From: Planktothrix rubescens CCAP 1459/22
GTDB taxonomy: Bacteria; Cyanobacteriota; Cyanobacteriia; Cyanobacteriales; Microcoleaceae
Length of the DNA stretch: 64,000 nt
Assembly: GCA_904830895.1 (NCBI GenBank)
Contig: LR882958.1
Coordinates: 4,731,501 to 4,795,500, forward strand
Reading direction: 5' to 3'
The stretch's first letter is position 1; each line of letters begins with the position of its first letter. The notes below the pieces were generated by a model that ran no database searches, had not been told where the DNA came from, and saw only the letters and a list, made by a program, of their open reading frames with translations. Made by a program: the position numbers and the translations under genes. Below are positions 1 to 10,472 of the stretch, piece after piece.

Positions 1-3000
1 TTCCTCGTTTTTTGTTTCCGTTAATAAACTGGCTTGTTCTGCGATCGTGGGGTGGGAAAAGACTTGTTTAATAGCAAAGGCAATGCCCATTTTTTCCTGA
101 ATTTTACTCACTAAGGTAATGGCTTTAAGGCTGTGACCCCCCAACTCAAAAAAGTTATCATTAATGCCTATTTTGGCTAAGGATAAAACTTCTTGCCAGA
201 TATTGACCAAGATTGTTTCAGTTGGATTACGAGGAGCAACATAGACAGATTCTACCAAAGCTGTTTCATTGGGCAGGGGTAATTTTTTCAGATCAACTTT
301 TCCATTGGGATTTAAAGGAAACTCTGGCAAAATTACGAAAGCCGACGGAATCATATAGGCGGGTAATTTTGGCTGGAGAAACTGTCGCAATTCTTTAGGT
401 GTTAATGCTTGATGTTGACTAGCAATATAAGCCACTAAACGCTGATTGTCTTCGCTATCTGTTTGTATAATTACCACACTTTGATTAATTTGGGGATGGC
501 TGTCTAAAATGGTCTGAATTTCTCCTAATTCAATGCGCAATCCTCGTAGCTTAACCTGATTATCAATCCGTCCCAGATACTCAATATTGCCATCGGCAAG
601 ATAGCGGACTAAATCGCCTGTTTTATACAATTTACCTCCACCAAAAGGATTAGGAATAAATTTTTCAGCCGTTAATTCAAGCTGATTAAGATAACCTCTA
701 GCTAACTGTATGCCGCCAATATGTAATTCGCCCACAATGCCGACAGGAACGGGTTGTAAATGAGGATCAAGAATATATATTTGGGTGTTAGCAATGGGAC
801 GACCAATGGAAATAACGGGATCATCAGTTTGCGGTGGACATTGCCAGCAGGTCGCATCAACGGAGGTTTCTGTGGGCCCATAAAGGTTATGTAGTTCACA
901 GTTAAAATGCTGAAAAAACTGCTGCATTAATTCAGAGGAAAGAGCTTCACCTCCACAAAAAACTCGCTTGAGATAACGACAATTTTCTAGCTTGGGTTGT
1001 TGTAGTAAAAGTCGCAGTAGAGAAGGAACAAAAAAGACTTGACTGACTTTTTTTTCTATCATTAACTGGATTAAGTAAGCGAGGTCTTTAGTCCCTTCTG
1101 GTTTAGGAATGATCAGAGCCATGCCACTGCTTAATGACCAGAATATATCCAACACTGAAGCGTCAAAAGCTAGAGAAGAAATTTGTAAAAGCCGATCGCG
1201 GTTTGTCGTGGGATAGCTGTCTTTAGTGCGTAGAATATTATTGCAAATACCCTGATGAAGATTCATCACCCCTTTGGGTTTGCCAGTGGAACCTGATGTA
1301 TAGATCAGATAGGCTAAATTTTCTGATTGGACAGAACTGCTTGGATTTTCTCTGCTGTAATTTTCTAAGAGCAACCAATCGCTATCTAAACAGAATGATT
1401 CTATCTTCAAGGTGTCTAAATCTTCCCTCAAATTGGTAACTAAAGATTGCTGGGTCAGCAAAATCGAAACTGCCGAATCTGTCAGCATATAATCAAGGCG
1501 ATCGCGGGGATAAGTAGGGTCTAAAGGAACATAGGCTCCCCCAGCTTTTAAGATGGCGAGAATCCCAATAATGGCTTCAAGAGAACGCTCAAAATAAATT
1601 CCGACTAAGACTTCAGGTTTAACCCCTTTTTCTTGCAGATAATGGGCTAATTGATTGGCTCGTTCGTTTAAGGCTTGGTAGGTTAATTCTTGCCCTTCAA
1701 AAATGACAGCGATCGCCTCTGGAGTTTTAAGAACTTGTTCTTCAACTAGGTGATGCAAACACTGATGTTGGGGATAATCAACAGCCGTATCATTCCATTC
1801 AACTAATAATTGATGGCGTTCGGCTGCTGTTAATAGGGGAAGTTGTCCTAAAGATTGCTGAGGATTCTGGGAGATCGCGGTTAATAGGGTTTCTAAATGA
1901 CCAGTTAGGCGGATTATACTTTCATGGGTAAAATGGCTGACATCGTAACTAAATTGGAATTGTAAGGCTTGTTTGGGAATAACCGCGACGGTTAGGGGAT
2001 AATTCGTTTCTTCAAAATCTATGACCCCGCTCACCGATAGCTGTTGCGGGGAGTCGGTCAGCCGCTCCTCCCTGGGATAATTTTCAAAGACAACTAAACT
2101 TTCAAACAAAGGTAGCCCTGGGAGAACATCACTCAGCCTTTGGATTTCTGCCAGGGAACTATAGGCGTAGTCCTGAATTTCTGCCTGTTTTTGCTGTAAT
2201 TCTTCTAACCAAGGCAAAATAGTCTCTGATTCTGTAACAGTCACCCGCAGGGGTAGGGTATTAATAAATAACCCCACCATTTTTTCAATGCCCGACAAGC
2301 TGGCAGGACGACCCGAAACGGTAATGCCAAAGAGGACTTCAGATTCACCACTATAGCGACTGAGAAGGATGGCCCAGGCGGCTTGTATTAGGGTGGAGAG
2401 GGTTAGATTTTGTTGCTGTGCCAGGGTTTGAAGTTTCTCGGTTAACCCAGGGGATAGGGATAAATCTACGGATTGATAGACGGGCTTGCTTTGAGGTTCT
2501 ACTAAAATAGAACGAGTAATGCCTAAGTTTGTCGGTGTAGTAAAATTCTTCAGCGATCGCCGCCAAAAGTTTTCTGCAAGGGACTGGTCTTGTTGTTGTA
2601 GCCAAACAATATAGTCTTCGTAGGGACGAGCAGGGGAAAGATAGGGGTTTTGCTCCTGGCAGAGAGCTTGATAAATTTGTAAAACTTCCCCATAAATAAT
2701 GGCTCCGCTCCAACCATCCAACAAAATATGATGACGATTCCAGAGAAAATGATAGCTTTGTTGCGATAGCTGTATTAAATGGCAACGCATCAAAGGAGCT
2801 TGGTTGAGAGCAAACCCCCTTTGACGTTCATCTTTGAGCAATGCGTCTAGTTGCTGCTGTTGTTCCCTGGGCGATAGAGGTTGCCAATCAGAATAATTCC
2901 AGGGTAAATCTACCTGTTTACGAACAATCTGTAGCGTTTTTTGACGTTTCTCCCAAAGAAAGAGAGTTCTGAGTACGGCGTGTCGTTCTACTACCTTTTC

Positions 3001-3180
3001 CCAGGCCTGTTTAAAAGCCCCAAGGTTAAGTTCTCCGTTAAGGGTGATTAGGGTTTGGCTACAGTAAGTGCCTGAGTCGGGGGCATAGAGACTATGAAAG
3101 AGCATCCCCTCCTGCATGGGAGAAAGGGGGTAAATAGCGGCGACATTTTTATGACTCGCTTTAGATTGTTCGGCTACCAT
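1..3180 (-). CDS. mcyB: Microcystin synthetase McyB, first module (partial, 3' end outside window)
   Basis: NRPS that adds the variable position-2 residue of microcystin after D-Ala; the later D-(Me)Asp module lies outside the window. The ATG at 3178-3180 follows the mcyA stop by 13 bases, and the frame stays open to base 1 (1060 codons). Domains seen: condensation with HHILLDG near residue 150, adenylation with YTSGSTGKPKG near residue 630, and a carrier protein with GGHSL near residue 1015. The A-domain specificity positions, aligned by eye to PheA, read D-A-L-F-F-G-L-V-D-K. That is neither the Leu code (DAWFLGNVVK) nor the DVWTIGAV(D/E)K Arg code I know. Its last six positions match the McyC code as I remember it (DPWGFGLVDK), so the residue added is left open. 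Identity rests on domain order and synteny. Confidence 0.92.
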   Translation of the reverse strand, partial: MVAEQSKASHKNVAAIYPLSPMQEGMLFHSLYAPDSGTYCSQTLITLNGELNLGAFKQAWEKVVERHAVLRTLFLWEKRQKTLQIVRKQVDLPWNYSDWQPLSPREQQQQLDALLKDERQRGFALNQAPLMRCHLIQLSQQSYHFLWNRHHILLDGWSGAIIYGEVLQIYQALCQEQNPYLSPARPYEDYIVWLQQQDQSLAENFWRRSLKNFTTPTNLGITRSILVEPQSKPVYQSVDLSLSPGLTEKLQTLAQQQNLTLSTLIQAAWAILLSRYSGESEVLFGITVSGRPASLSGIEKMVGLFINTLPLRVTVTESETILPWLEELQQKQAEIQDYAYSSLAEIQRLSDVLPGLPLFESLVVFENYPREERLTDSPQQLSVSGVIDFEETNYPLTVAVIPKQALQFQFSYDVSHFTHESIIRLTGHLETLLTAISQNPQQSLGQLPLLTAAERHQLLVEWNDTAVDYPQHQCLHHLVEEQVLKTPEAIAVIFEGQELTYQALNERANQLAHYLQEKGVKPEVLVGIYFERSLEAIIGILAILKAGGAYVPLDPTYPRDRLDYMLTDSAVSILLTQQSLVTNLREDLDTLKIESFCLDSDWLLLENYSRENPSSSVQSENLAYLIYTSGSTGKPKGVMNLHQGICNNILRTKDSYPTTNRDRLLQISSLAFDASVLDIFWSLSSGMALIIPKPEGTKDLAYLIQLMIEKKVSQVFFVPSLLRLLLQQPKLENCRYLKRVFCGGEALSSELMQQFFQHFNCELHNLYGPTETSVDATCWQCPPQTDDPVISIGRPIANTQIYILDPHLQPVPVGIVGELHIGGIQLARGYLNQLELTAEKFIPNPFGGGKLYKTGDLVRYLADGNIEYLGRIDNQVKLRGLRIELGEIQTILDSHPQINQSVVIIQTDSEDNQRLVAYIASQHQALTPKELRQFLQPKLPAYMIPSAFVILPEFPLNPNGKVDLKKLPLPNETALVESVYVAPRNPTETILVNIWQEVLSLAKIGINDNFFELGGHSLKAITLVSKIQEKMGIAFAIKQVFSHPTIAEQASLLTETKNEE

Positions 3181-3193
3181 CTATAAAATTTCC

Positions 3194-6100
3194 CTAATCA
3201 AGTTCTGCTAAAATTTCGTCTAATTCCTGTTGATTTAAGTTGGCAACGGGAAAATCAGAAGGGGTAAAACCGCCCACTACAGGCGATAAACAATAATCAA
3301 TCAACTTTAACAAGGCCGACAGATAATTATCAGCTAATCCGACCACTGTTGCTTTGTCATGGATGTGACGAGCATAACTCCAGATTATCTCTAATTGACC
3401 CCCTATCACCCTGGCATTAATTTCTAACCAATGACTGGGAGCGTCGGCTGAACCATGATTGGCTCCTTTGGATTCGGGGGCTAATTGCCAAGGGGTCGCC
3501 TGGGATTGTCCCCCATCAAACTGTCCGAGATAGTTGAAAATAATATCGCGTTTTGGCAATGCCGCCATCTGAGTGCGAACATTGGCATCGGGGCTGAGAT
3601 AACGCAAAATGCCATAGCCAATACCGTGATTAGGAATCATTCTTAACTGTTCTTTGATGGATTTAAGGCTTTCTCCAGGGTGATTGCTGTCAGGCAGTTG
3701 GAGAATCACGGGAAAAAGACTGGTAAACCAACCCACCGTGCGAGAAACATCCACTTCTGCCAATCCCTCTTCCCGTCCATGACCTTCTAAATCCAGCAGG
3801 ATGGTAGAACTGCCCGTCCAGGCTGTCAAAGTTTGCGCCAGAGCCGTTAACAATACATCGTTAATTTGGGTATTAAAGACCGAGGGGACTTGTTGTAAAA
3901 GGGCGCGGGTTTTTTCTACATTGAGTGTTACCGTGATCTCTGCCACCTCGGCGACGGGATGGGAGCGTTTTTCTGGCGGCTGAATGACAGGTAACGGCAT
4001 TACGGTTGACCAGGGCTGGTTTAGCCAATAGGACAATTCCTTTTGCAAAGTCTGCTCCTGGGCAGAGGTCGTTAATAGGAGAGCCCAATCGCGGAAGGCT
4101 AGGGTTTTGGGTGGTAGTTGAACTGTTTTTTGATTTTCTAATTGTTGGTAAGCCGTCCATAAGTCTTCCAGTAAAACTCTCCAGGAAACCCCATCTACGA
4201 CGAGATGATGATGAATGATCAGTAAGCGATTTCCCTGCTGGCCGCCTAATTGAAAGAGAACAACCCTCATTAGCTTTCCCTCTGCCAGATTGAAACTGGC
4301 CTGCTGCTCCGTCGCGATCGCCTCTAGGCGTTGGAACTGTTGGTCAGGAGCAATGCTTGAGAGATCAATCACAGCCAAAGGAACGGTCTCGGTAATTTCT
4401 CCGTGATCTTGTTGCCATTGTCCTTGCTTTAAGTTAAACCGTAACCGAAGCGCGTCATGGTGTTGGAGTAGGTGACTGAGGGCTTGGGAGAGTAAAGTGG
4501 GTTGAGTCTGGGCAGGAACGTTTAACAAAACCGATTGATTAAAGTGGTGAGAATCAGATCGATTTTGCTCAAAAAACCACTTTTGAATCGGTGTTAAAGG
4601 TACTTCACCCGTGACTAAACCCTGGTGGGTTAAAGTCCTAGAGAAGTTAGGTGTATCCCCGATAGAATCTATGTCACAACAGGCTGCTAGTTCCGCCAGG
4701 CTGGGATATCGAAAAATCTGTCGCGGTGTGATTTTGAGGCCAGCTTGACGGGCTTGGGCCACGACTTGCAGACTGAGAATCGAATCCCCTCCCAATTCAA
4801 AAAAGCGATCGCCGCGACCTACTTGTTGAATGCCTAGAACGTTCTGCCAAATGGTCGCCAAAATCTGCTCCTGGGCCGTTTGGGGAGCCGCAAAATCCCC
4901 ATTAGGAATTAACTCCATTTCAGGTCGGGGTAATGCAGGGCGATTAACTTTGCCATTGGGGGTTAAGGGGAAACTTTCTAAAGGCACAAAAAACCCAGGA
5001 ATCATATAATCAGGCAATTGCTGTTCTAGGAAACGGCGTAAATCTTGGGTCGTGAGAGTGGAGTTTTCGCTGACAACGTAAGCCACTAATTTTGCCCCCC
5101 CCACTAGATCTTCCCGTCGCAATACCACCGCCTGTTTTACCCCAGGGCAATTTTCTAAAACCACCTCAATTTCTCCCAACTCGATACGGAAACCGCGCAG
5201 TTTGATTTGATAATCACTGCGACCGAGAAATTCTAAATTGCCATCGGGACGGTAACGGGCCAAATCTCCTGTTTTATAAAGCTTGGGCGAAGGACTTAGA
5301 CCTTGATGCTTTTGAAGGGGAGAATGAAACGGATTGGCAATGAATTTTTCGGCTGTTAATTCGGGACGATGGAGGTAGCCCCGTGCTAGACCCGCCCCCC
5401 CCATATAGAGTTCACCGATAGTTCCCAGGGGAACGGGCTGATGAGTTGCGTTCAGCAGATAGACCTGGCTATGGGCAATAGGACGACCGATACTGGGTTG
5501 GGTTGTCGCGCCTTTTTCTATGCAACTGAAGGTGGAATAGGTTGTGTCTTCTGAGGGGCCGTAGAGGTTATAAACCCGTTCAATCTGGGGGAGTTGATAA
5601 AGTTTTTGTACAAGTGAGTTGGATAAGGGTTCCCCTGCTAAATTGACTGTTCGCACACTCTGGGGAATCGCTTCTAGGGCTAAAAGTTGGGCGATCGCTG
5701 TGGGTACGGTATTAATTAAGGTCACTTCGGTCGCCGCCGCGAGGTTGGGTAAAGCAAGGGCATTGTCGGCCAAAATCACTGCACCCCCGACGGTCAAGGG
5801 CAAAAATAACTCAAATACCGAGAGGTCAAAACAAACCGAAGTGGAGGCTAAAACCCCTGCCAATTCGTCAAAGCTAAACACGGTTCGCGCCCAATCTAGT
5901 AGGGTGACGGTACTGCGATGTTCAATGACGACCCCCTTGGGTTTACCAGTTGAACCAGAAGTATAAATTACATATACCGAGTTAGAGGAACTGACTTGAC
6001 TCTTAGGATTGGTTTTAGGCTGTTGGGCAATAATCGCCGCGTCTCTGTCCAACACCACCCGATCGCCTGAGTAGTGGGATAGGTGGCTCAGTAAAGTCTG

Positions 6101-9100
6101 TTGGGTCAGCAACACAGGAACTTGGGAGTCTGTCAAAATCAGTTCTAGTCGTTCCGTCGGATAGTGGGGATCGAGGGGAACATAGGCTCCTCCTGCTTTT
6201 AAAATGCCTAGAAGTCCCACCACCAGAGATAAAGACCGCTCCAGACAAATTCCCACTAAACTTTCCGATTCCACTCCCAGGTTTTGCAGATAGTGGGCGA
6301 CTTGATTGGCCTGTTCATTTAACTGGCGATAGGTTAAGCGTTCCTGATTCCAAACAATAGCGACAGCATCGGGACTGCGTTCAACTTGGATTTCAAATAA
6401 TTGATGAACGCATTGTTGGGGCGGTAAGTCGGTTTGAGTACGATTCCAGTCCCACAAAATTTGTGCTTGTTCTTCGTCGGACAATAAACAAAGGTCTTGA
6501 AAGGATTGGGAAGGGTTTTGGGCGATCGCGGTTAGCACTTTTTGGTAGTACCCCGCCATTCGCTCCATTTGTGCTTGTCCCAGGCGATCGCCGTCATACT
6601 TGAGCGTTAACTCCACCTCCCCCGATAGCGGATGCAGACTAAAATTCGTCAGCAGAGTGAAATTGGTTTGATTAAAAAACTTACCCCCTAACACTTCCAA
6701 GTCCTGCACCCCGATAATGGCTTGGTAAATGTGAAAATGAACAAAATTAAAAGCCGTATCAAATAACGGTTGACCACCCAATCTTTTTTGTAACTCCGCT
6801 AAGGGATAACGTCGCCAGGCCAGACTATCCCGTTCCGTTGCAAAAACTTGTCGTACTAAGTCTAACCAGGTTCCACCCGTTAGCTGTAACCGCAGAGGCA
6901 AAGTATTGAGAAAAAGCCCTAAAACCCTTTCCCCATCAGTTTCTTCCAATCGGCCATTAGACACTAAACCTGTCAGTACATCTGTTTGATTATTGAGTAA
7001 GCTTAAGACCCGCAAATGAGCCGATAATAAAACACTTTTGAGAGGAACCCCCGCTTTTTTTCCTAACCGTTTTAAGCTCTGGGAAACCTCCGTTGGAATC
7101 GGCACTAACCAATCCCAATTTTTGTTTTTTTGACTAACCTCTGGCCATTCAGGTAAGGGAGTAATAGTCAGGTCTTCTAATTGCTTTTGCCAATATTCTT
7201 GACAGGGTTGGGATTTTAAAATGGTTTGCTCTAGAGCCACAAAATCCCGAAAATTAATCGTTGGCGGAGCCGCAAGCGGTAAAATATTTTGACCCAACCG
7301 ATACAAATATTGTTGCAACAATTCTGTCAGTAAGGAAGCCACACTCCAACCATCTAAAATAGAGTGGTGAAAACTCAACGTTAAATTAAAGGTTTCTGTA
7401 CTGCGAAGATGGATATGAAAACGTAGTAAAGGCGGAACTTGCCAATCAAAGGGATGGCTTTTTTCCCTTTCAATCCAGTCATCTAGGGCGGCTTCTTGTT
7501 CTAGGCTAGTGAGGGAACTCAGATCCGCTAAGGCTAAGGGAATCTCTACTTGATGGTGGACTAACTGGAGAGGTTCGGCATAGTCTGTGAGGGCAAAACT
7601 TGTTCGTAAAATGCCATGACGAGCAGCAATTTCTTGGATAGTCTGGTGTAAAACTGTATAATTAAAAACAGTGCGAATATGGTAGGTAAAAACGTCGTGG
7701 TAAACAGGCACATTTCCTTGATATTCACTGTGGAAGATCATGCCTAATTGTAAGGCAGTTAGGGGGTAAGCATCTTCAATATCCGGGGGGAAATTGAGCG
7801 GTTGATTTTCAGAAATTAAACTAAATTTTTCTGTATTTTGGGTTGGTAAAGGATTTAATTCCTGACTAACTAAACTAGCTAATTCTTGAATAGTTTGGTG
7901 TTGTAATAGTTGGGAAAGGGACAAATTAAAGCTCATTTTTCTAGCTTTAGCAATCACCTGAATACCCCGAATCGAATCTCCTCCCAATTCAAAGAAATTG
8001 TCGTGAATCCCAACTTGTTCTATACCCAAAACTTCAGCCCAAATCAGAGCTAATATTTCTTCAATTGGAGTACAAGGTGCGACAAAATTATCCGCCAACG
8101 ACCGATGAATTTGTTCTGGGGAAGGTAAGGCACGACGGTCAACTTTGCTATTAGAATTAAGGGGTAAGGCTTCCAAGATCACGAAAGTATTAGGGATCAT
8201 ATATTCTGGTAATTTAGCCTTGAGAAATTGCCTAATTTCCTCAATTGTGAGTGTTATTGACCGTTGCGGTACCACATAACCCACAAGACACTTATCTCCG
8301 GGAGTATCTTCCCGAACTACTACCACGCTTTCCCAGATAGCCGAATATTGGGCTAATAATGCCTCAATTTCCCCTAATTCAATCCGAAAACCCCGAATTT
8401 TGACTTGATTATCAATCCGCCCTAAATACTCTAATTCTCCCTTTGATAAATAACGGGCTAAATCCCCCGTTTTATATAATTTTGATGGCGAGAAGGGGCT
8501 AGGGATAAACCGTTCTTCGGTCAATTCCCGACGGTTGAGATAACCCCGTGTGACCCCCGCACCCCCCACATACATCTGGCCGGTCACGCCCAAGGGTACG
8601 GGTTGCAAATATTGGTCTAGTATATAAACCTGGTTGTCGGGAATTGGACGGCCAATTACACTGGCTGTACTACCCAGGTCAGCCATACTTAAGGGACGAT
8701 AAGTAACATGAACGGTGGTTTCGGTAATCCCGTACATATTCACTAACTGAGGATGTTGGTCGCCATATCGTTCAAACCAAGGCTGTAAACCGTTTATTTC
8801 TAAGGCTTCTCCCCCAAAAATCACCAAACGTAACTTTAAATCATCTTCTGTTCCCCGCCCCCCCAAGCCCCCCGTGCACGGGGGGTTTGGGGGGGCCTTT
8901 TCCACTTGAATTAACGAACGGAAGGCGGTGGGAGTTTGATTAAGAATTGTGACTTTCTCTTGACATAATAACTCCCAGAACAATTCAGGAGAGCGGCTAA
9001 TTAAGTAAGGTACAATCACCAGTCGGCCACCATACAGCAATGCACCCCAGATTTCCCACACCGAGAAGTCGAAAGCATAAGAGTGGAATAATGTCCACAC

Positions 9101-10420
9101 ATCTTGAGAATTAAAATGATACCAAGGGTCTGTGGCGGCAAATAGACGAACAACATGGGAATGATTAACTAAAACCCCTTTTGGCTGACCTGTGGAGCCT
9201 GATGTATAGATAATATATGTTAAATTATCGGGTTTAGCCCCACTTTCCGGGTTTGATGTTTTCTCTTGAGTAATTTTTTCCCATTCTGTATCTAAACAGA
9301 TAATACTCGCTTGATGTTGAGGAATAGACTCGACTAATTTTTCTTGAGTTAAGATTAATTTTACCTGGGAGTCTTCTAATATAAAGATTAAGCGTTCTTG
9401 GGGATATTCTGGGTCAAGAGGAACATAAGCCCCACCCGCTTTGAGAATACCCAGTATTCCGATAATCATTTCTAAAGATCGTTTGACACATAAACCCACT
9501 AAAGTATCTGGTTTAACTCCTAATTTTTGGAGATTATGGGCTAATTGGTTGCCACGATTATTCAATTCCTGGTAAGTTAGGGATTCATTTTCATAGACTA
9601 CTGCGATGGCATTGGGAGTGCGTTTTGCTTGTTCTTCAAATAACTGATGAATACATTTATCGGCTGGATATTCAGTTTGGGTATTATTCCATTTTATCAA
9701 TAATTGCTCCCGTTCACCAGGGGTGAGGATATCTATTTCTCTCAACTCCACATCGGGATTAATGGTGACAATTTCCAGAATTTGTAGAAAATGTCCTAGC
9801 ATCCTTTGAACAAAATCTTTTCTAAAAGTATCTGGGGAAAAAGTGACAGAAACGGAACTATCGGTTGCCTCAATTTCAAAAACTAATTGAAATTTGTTCA
9901 ATAAAGAACTGTGTCTAGAAAATCCTTCTTGAATCACCGCAATATCAAAAATGGTTTCGAGATTTCCGCCTCTGGCCAAAAACGTTTCTATTAGACCATT
10001 TAGATCATAATTTTGATGGCGGTATCCCTCTTGAAGATGACTGCGAGTGATTTTAAGTAAATCCTTAAATGATTTCAAGTTTTGTTGATTGAATCGGCAA
10101 AAAATTAAGCTATCAGATGTTTCTATATTTAAGGCTCCCGTTGCTAAAACAAATTCTTCTTGGGCCGTGTATTTTAAGATTAAAAATTGAATAGCTGCTA
10201 GGTATAAAGCTAACTTGTTAACCAAATTCTTAGCAGTTAAATTGTATATCCGGTCGCGTAAATTGATAGATATAGGAGCAATTATTTTGTCTTTATGTTC
10301 GGTTTTATTTTGACTTATACTATTAAATAAAGGTGTGACTGGCTGGATTTCTCGAAGTTGCCGAATTTGGTAATCTGTGGCAACAAGATGGGTTTCCGTA
10401 ACTTCTCTAAACTTTTCCAT
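3194..10420 (-). CDS. mcyA: Microcystin synthetase McyA, NMT-lacking, Thr-activating form
   Basis: Two-module NRPS (2408 residues) adding position 7 and D-Ala of microcystin. Residues 1-245 resemble the C-terminal half of a condensation domain without HHxxxDG. Next come A1 (YTSGSTGQPKG near 405), PCP1 (GGDSIRG near 815), C (HHSILDG near 1020), A2 (YTSGSTGKPKG near 1490), PCP2 (GGDSILS near 1880) and an epimerization domain (HHHLVVDG near 2075). The A1 code reads DFWNIGMVHK (Thr); A2 reads DLFNNALTYK, the known McyA2 Ala code. No SAM-dependent methyltransferase sits between A1 and PCP1. McyA with NMT is about 2790 residues, so the size difference fits its absence. Expected product: Dhb at position 7, dehydrated from Thr. 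A palindromic repeat adds a Pro/Gly-rich stretch inside A1 near residues 508-521. No clear ribosome binding site is seen at the ATG. Confidence 0.93.
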   Translation of the reverse strand: MEKFREVTETHLVATDYQIRQLREIQPVTPLFNSISQNKTEHKDKIIAPISINLRDRIYNLTAKNLVNKLALYLAAIQFLILKYTAQEEFVLATGALNIETSDSLIFCRFNQQNLKSFKDLLKITRSHLQEGYRHQNYDLNGLIETFLARGGNLETIFDIAVIQEGFSRHSSLLNKFQLVFEIEATDSSVSVTFSPDTFRKDFVQRMLGHFLQILEIVTINPDVELREIDILTPGEREQLLIKWNNTQTEYPADKCIHQLFEEQAKRTPNAIAVVYENESLTYQELNNRGNQLAHNLQKLGVKPDTLVGLCVKRSLEMIIGILGILKAGGAYVPLDPEYPQERLIFILEDSQVKLILTQEKLVESIPQHQASIICLDTEWEKITQEKTSNPESGAKPDNLTYIIYTSGSTGQPKGVLVNHSHVVRLFAATDPWYHFNSQDVWTLFHSYAFDFSVWEIWGALLYGGRLVIVPYLISRSPELFWELLCQEKVTILNQTPTAFRSLIQVEKAPPNPPCTGGLGGRGTEDDLKLRLVIFGGEALEINGLQPWFERYGDQHPQLVNMYGITETTVHVTYRPLSMADLGSTASVIGRPIPDNQVYILDQYLQPVPLGVTGQMYVGGAGVTRGYLNRRELTEERFIPSPFSPSKLYKTGDLARYLSKGELEYLGRIDNQVKIRGFRIELGEIEALLAQYSAIWESVVVVREDTPGDKCLVGYVVPQRSITLTIEEIRQFLKAKLPEYMIPNTFVILEALPLNSNSKVDRRALPSPEQIHRSLADNFVAPCTPIEEILALIWAEVLGIEQVGIHDNFFELGGDSIRGIQVIAKARKMSFNLSLSQLLQHQTIQELASLVSQELNPLPTQNTEKFSLISENQPLNFPPDIEDAYPLTALQLGMIFHSEYQGNVPVYHDVFTYHIRTVFNYTVLHQTIQEIAARHGILRTSFALTDYAEPLQLVHHQVEIPLALADLSSLTSLEQEAALDDWIEREKSHPFDWQVPPLLRFHIHLRSTETFNLTLSFHHSILDGWSVASLLTELLQQYLYRLGQNILPLAAPPTINFRDFVALEQTILKSQPCQEYWQKQLEDLTITPLPEWPEVSQKNKNWDWLVPIPTEVSQSLKRLGKKAGVPLKSVLLSAHLRVLSLLNNQTDVLTGLVSNGRLEETDGERVLGLFLNTLPLRLQLTGGTWLDLVRQVFATERDSLAWRRYPLAELQKRLGGQPLFDTAFNFVHFHIYQAIIGVQDLEVLGGKFFNQTNFTLLTNFSLHPLSGEVELTLKYDGDRLGQAQMERMAGYYQKVLTAIAQNPSQSFQDLCLLSDEEQAQILWDWNRTQTDLPPQQCVHQLFEIQVERSPDAVAIVWNQERLTYRQLNEQANQVAHYLQNLGVESESLVGICLERSLSLVVGLLGILKAGGAYVPLDPHYPTERLELILTDSQVPVLLTQQTLLSHLSHYSGDRVVLDRDAAIIAQQPKTNPKSQVSSSNSVYVIYTSGSTGKPKGVVIEHRSTVTLLDWARTVFSFDELAGVLASTSVCFDLSVFELFLPLTVGGAVILADNALALPNLAAATEVTLINTVPTAIAQLLALEAIPQSVRTVNLAGEPLSNSLVQKLYQLPQIERVYNLYGPSEDTTYSTFSCIEKGATTQPSIGRPIAHSQVYLLNATHQPVPLGTIGELYMGGAGLARGYLHRPELTAEKFIANPFHSPLQKHQGLSPSPKLYKTGDLARYRPDGNLEFLGRSDYQIKLRGFRIELGEIEVVLENCPGVKQAVVLRREDLVGGAKLVAYVVSENSTLTTQDLRRFLEQQLPDYMIPGFFVPLESFPLTPNGKVNRPALPRPEMELIPNGDFAAPQTAQEQILATIWQNVLGIQQVGRGDRFFELGGDSILSLQVVAQARQAGLKITPRQIFRYPSLAELAACCDIDSIGDTPNFSRTLTHQGLVTGEVPLTPIQKWFFEQNRSDSHHFNQSVLLNVPAQTQPTLLSQALSHLLQHHDALRLRFNLKQGQWQQDHGEITETVPLAVIDLSSIAPDQQFQRLEAIATEQQASFNLAEGKLMRVVLFQLGGQQGNRLLIIHHHLVVDGVSWRVLLEDLWTAYQQLENQKTVQLPPKTLAFRDWALLLTTSAQEQTLQKELSYWLNQPWSTVMPLPVIQPPEKRSHPVAEVAEITVTLNVEKTRALLQQVPSVFNTQINDVLLTALAQTLTAWTGSSTILLDLEGHGREEGLAEVDVSRTVGWFTSLFPVILQLPDSNHPGESLKSIKEQLRMIPNHGIGYGILRYLSPDANVRTQMAALPKRDIIFNYLGQFDGGQSQATPWQLAPESKGANHGSADAPSHWLEINARVIGGQLEIIWSYARHIHDKATVVGLADNYLSALLKLIDYCLSPVVGGFTPSDFPVANLNQQELDEILAELD
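8858..8895. repeat. GC-rich palindromic element inside mcyA
   Basis: Inverted repeat with 19-bp arms (CCCCCCCAAGCCCCCCGTG and its complement, 18 of 19 matching) centred on GTGCAC. It is read through in frame and codes for a Pro/Gly-rich segment ([12 protein letters not shown]) between the TPTAF and GGEAL motifs of the first A domain. The same element occurs at 20342-20379 and 32221-32258, and in split form around 44560/45651. Confidence 0.9.
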
Positions 10421-10472
10421 AAATAGTGTTTTTGGTTTAAGAGGGTGAAATTCAAAAAGGCGAGATCAAACC

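Noticed and set aside
2351-2785. A 144-codon frame inside mcyB in another frame
   Set aside because: It lies wholly inside the condensation domain of mcyB, which has clear motifs (HHILLDG); Ser/Arg/Pro-rich composition is typical of a shadow frame. The same holds for other short frames inside the mcy genes (for example 5619-5966, 29558-29884, 42316-42622).
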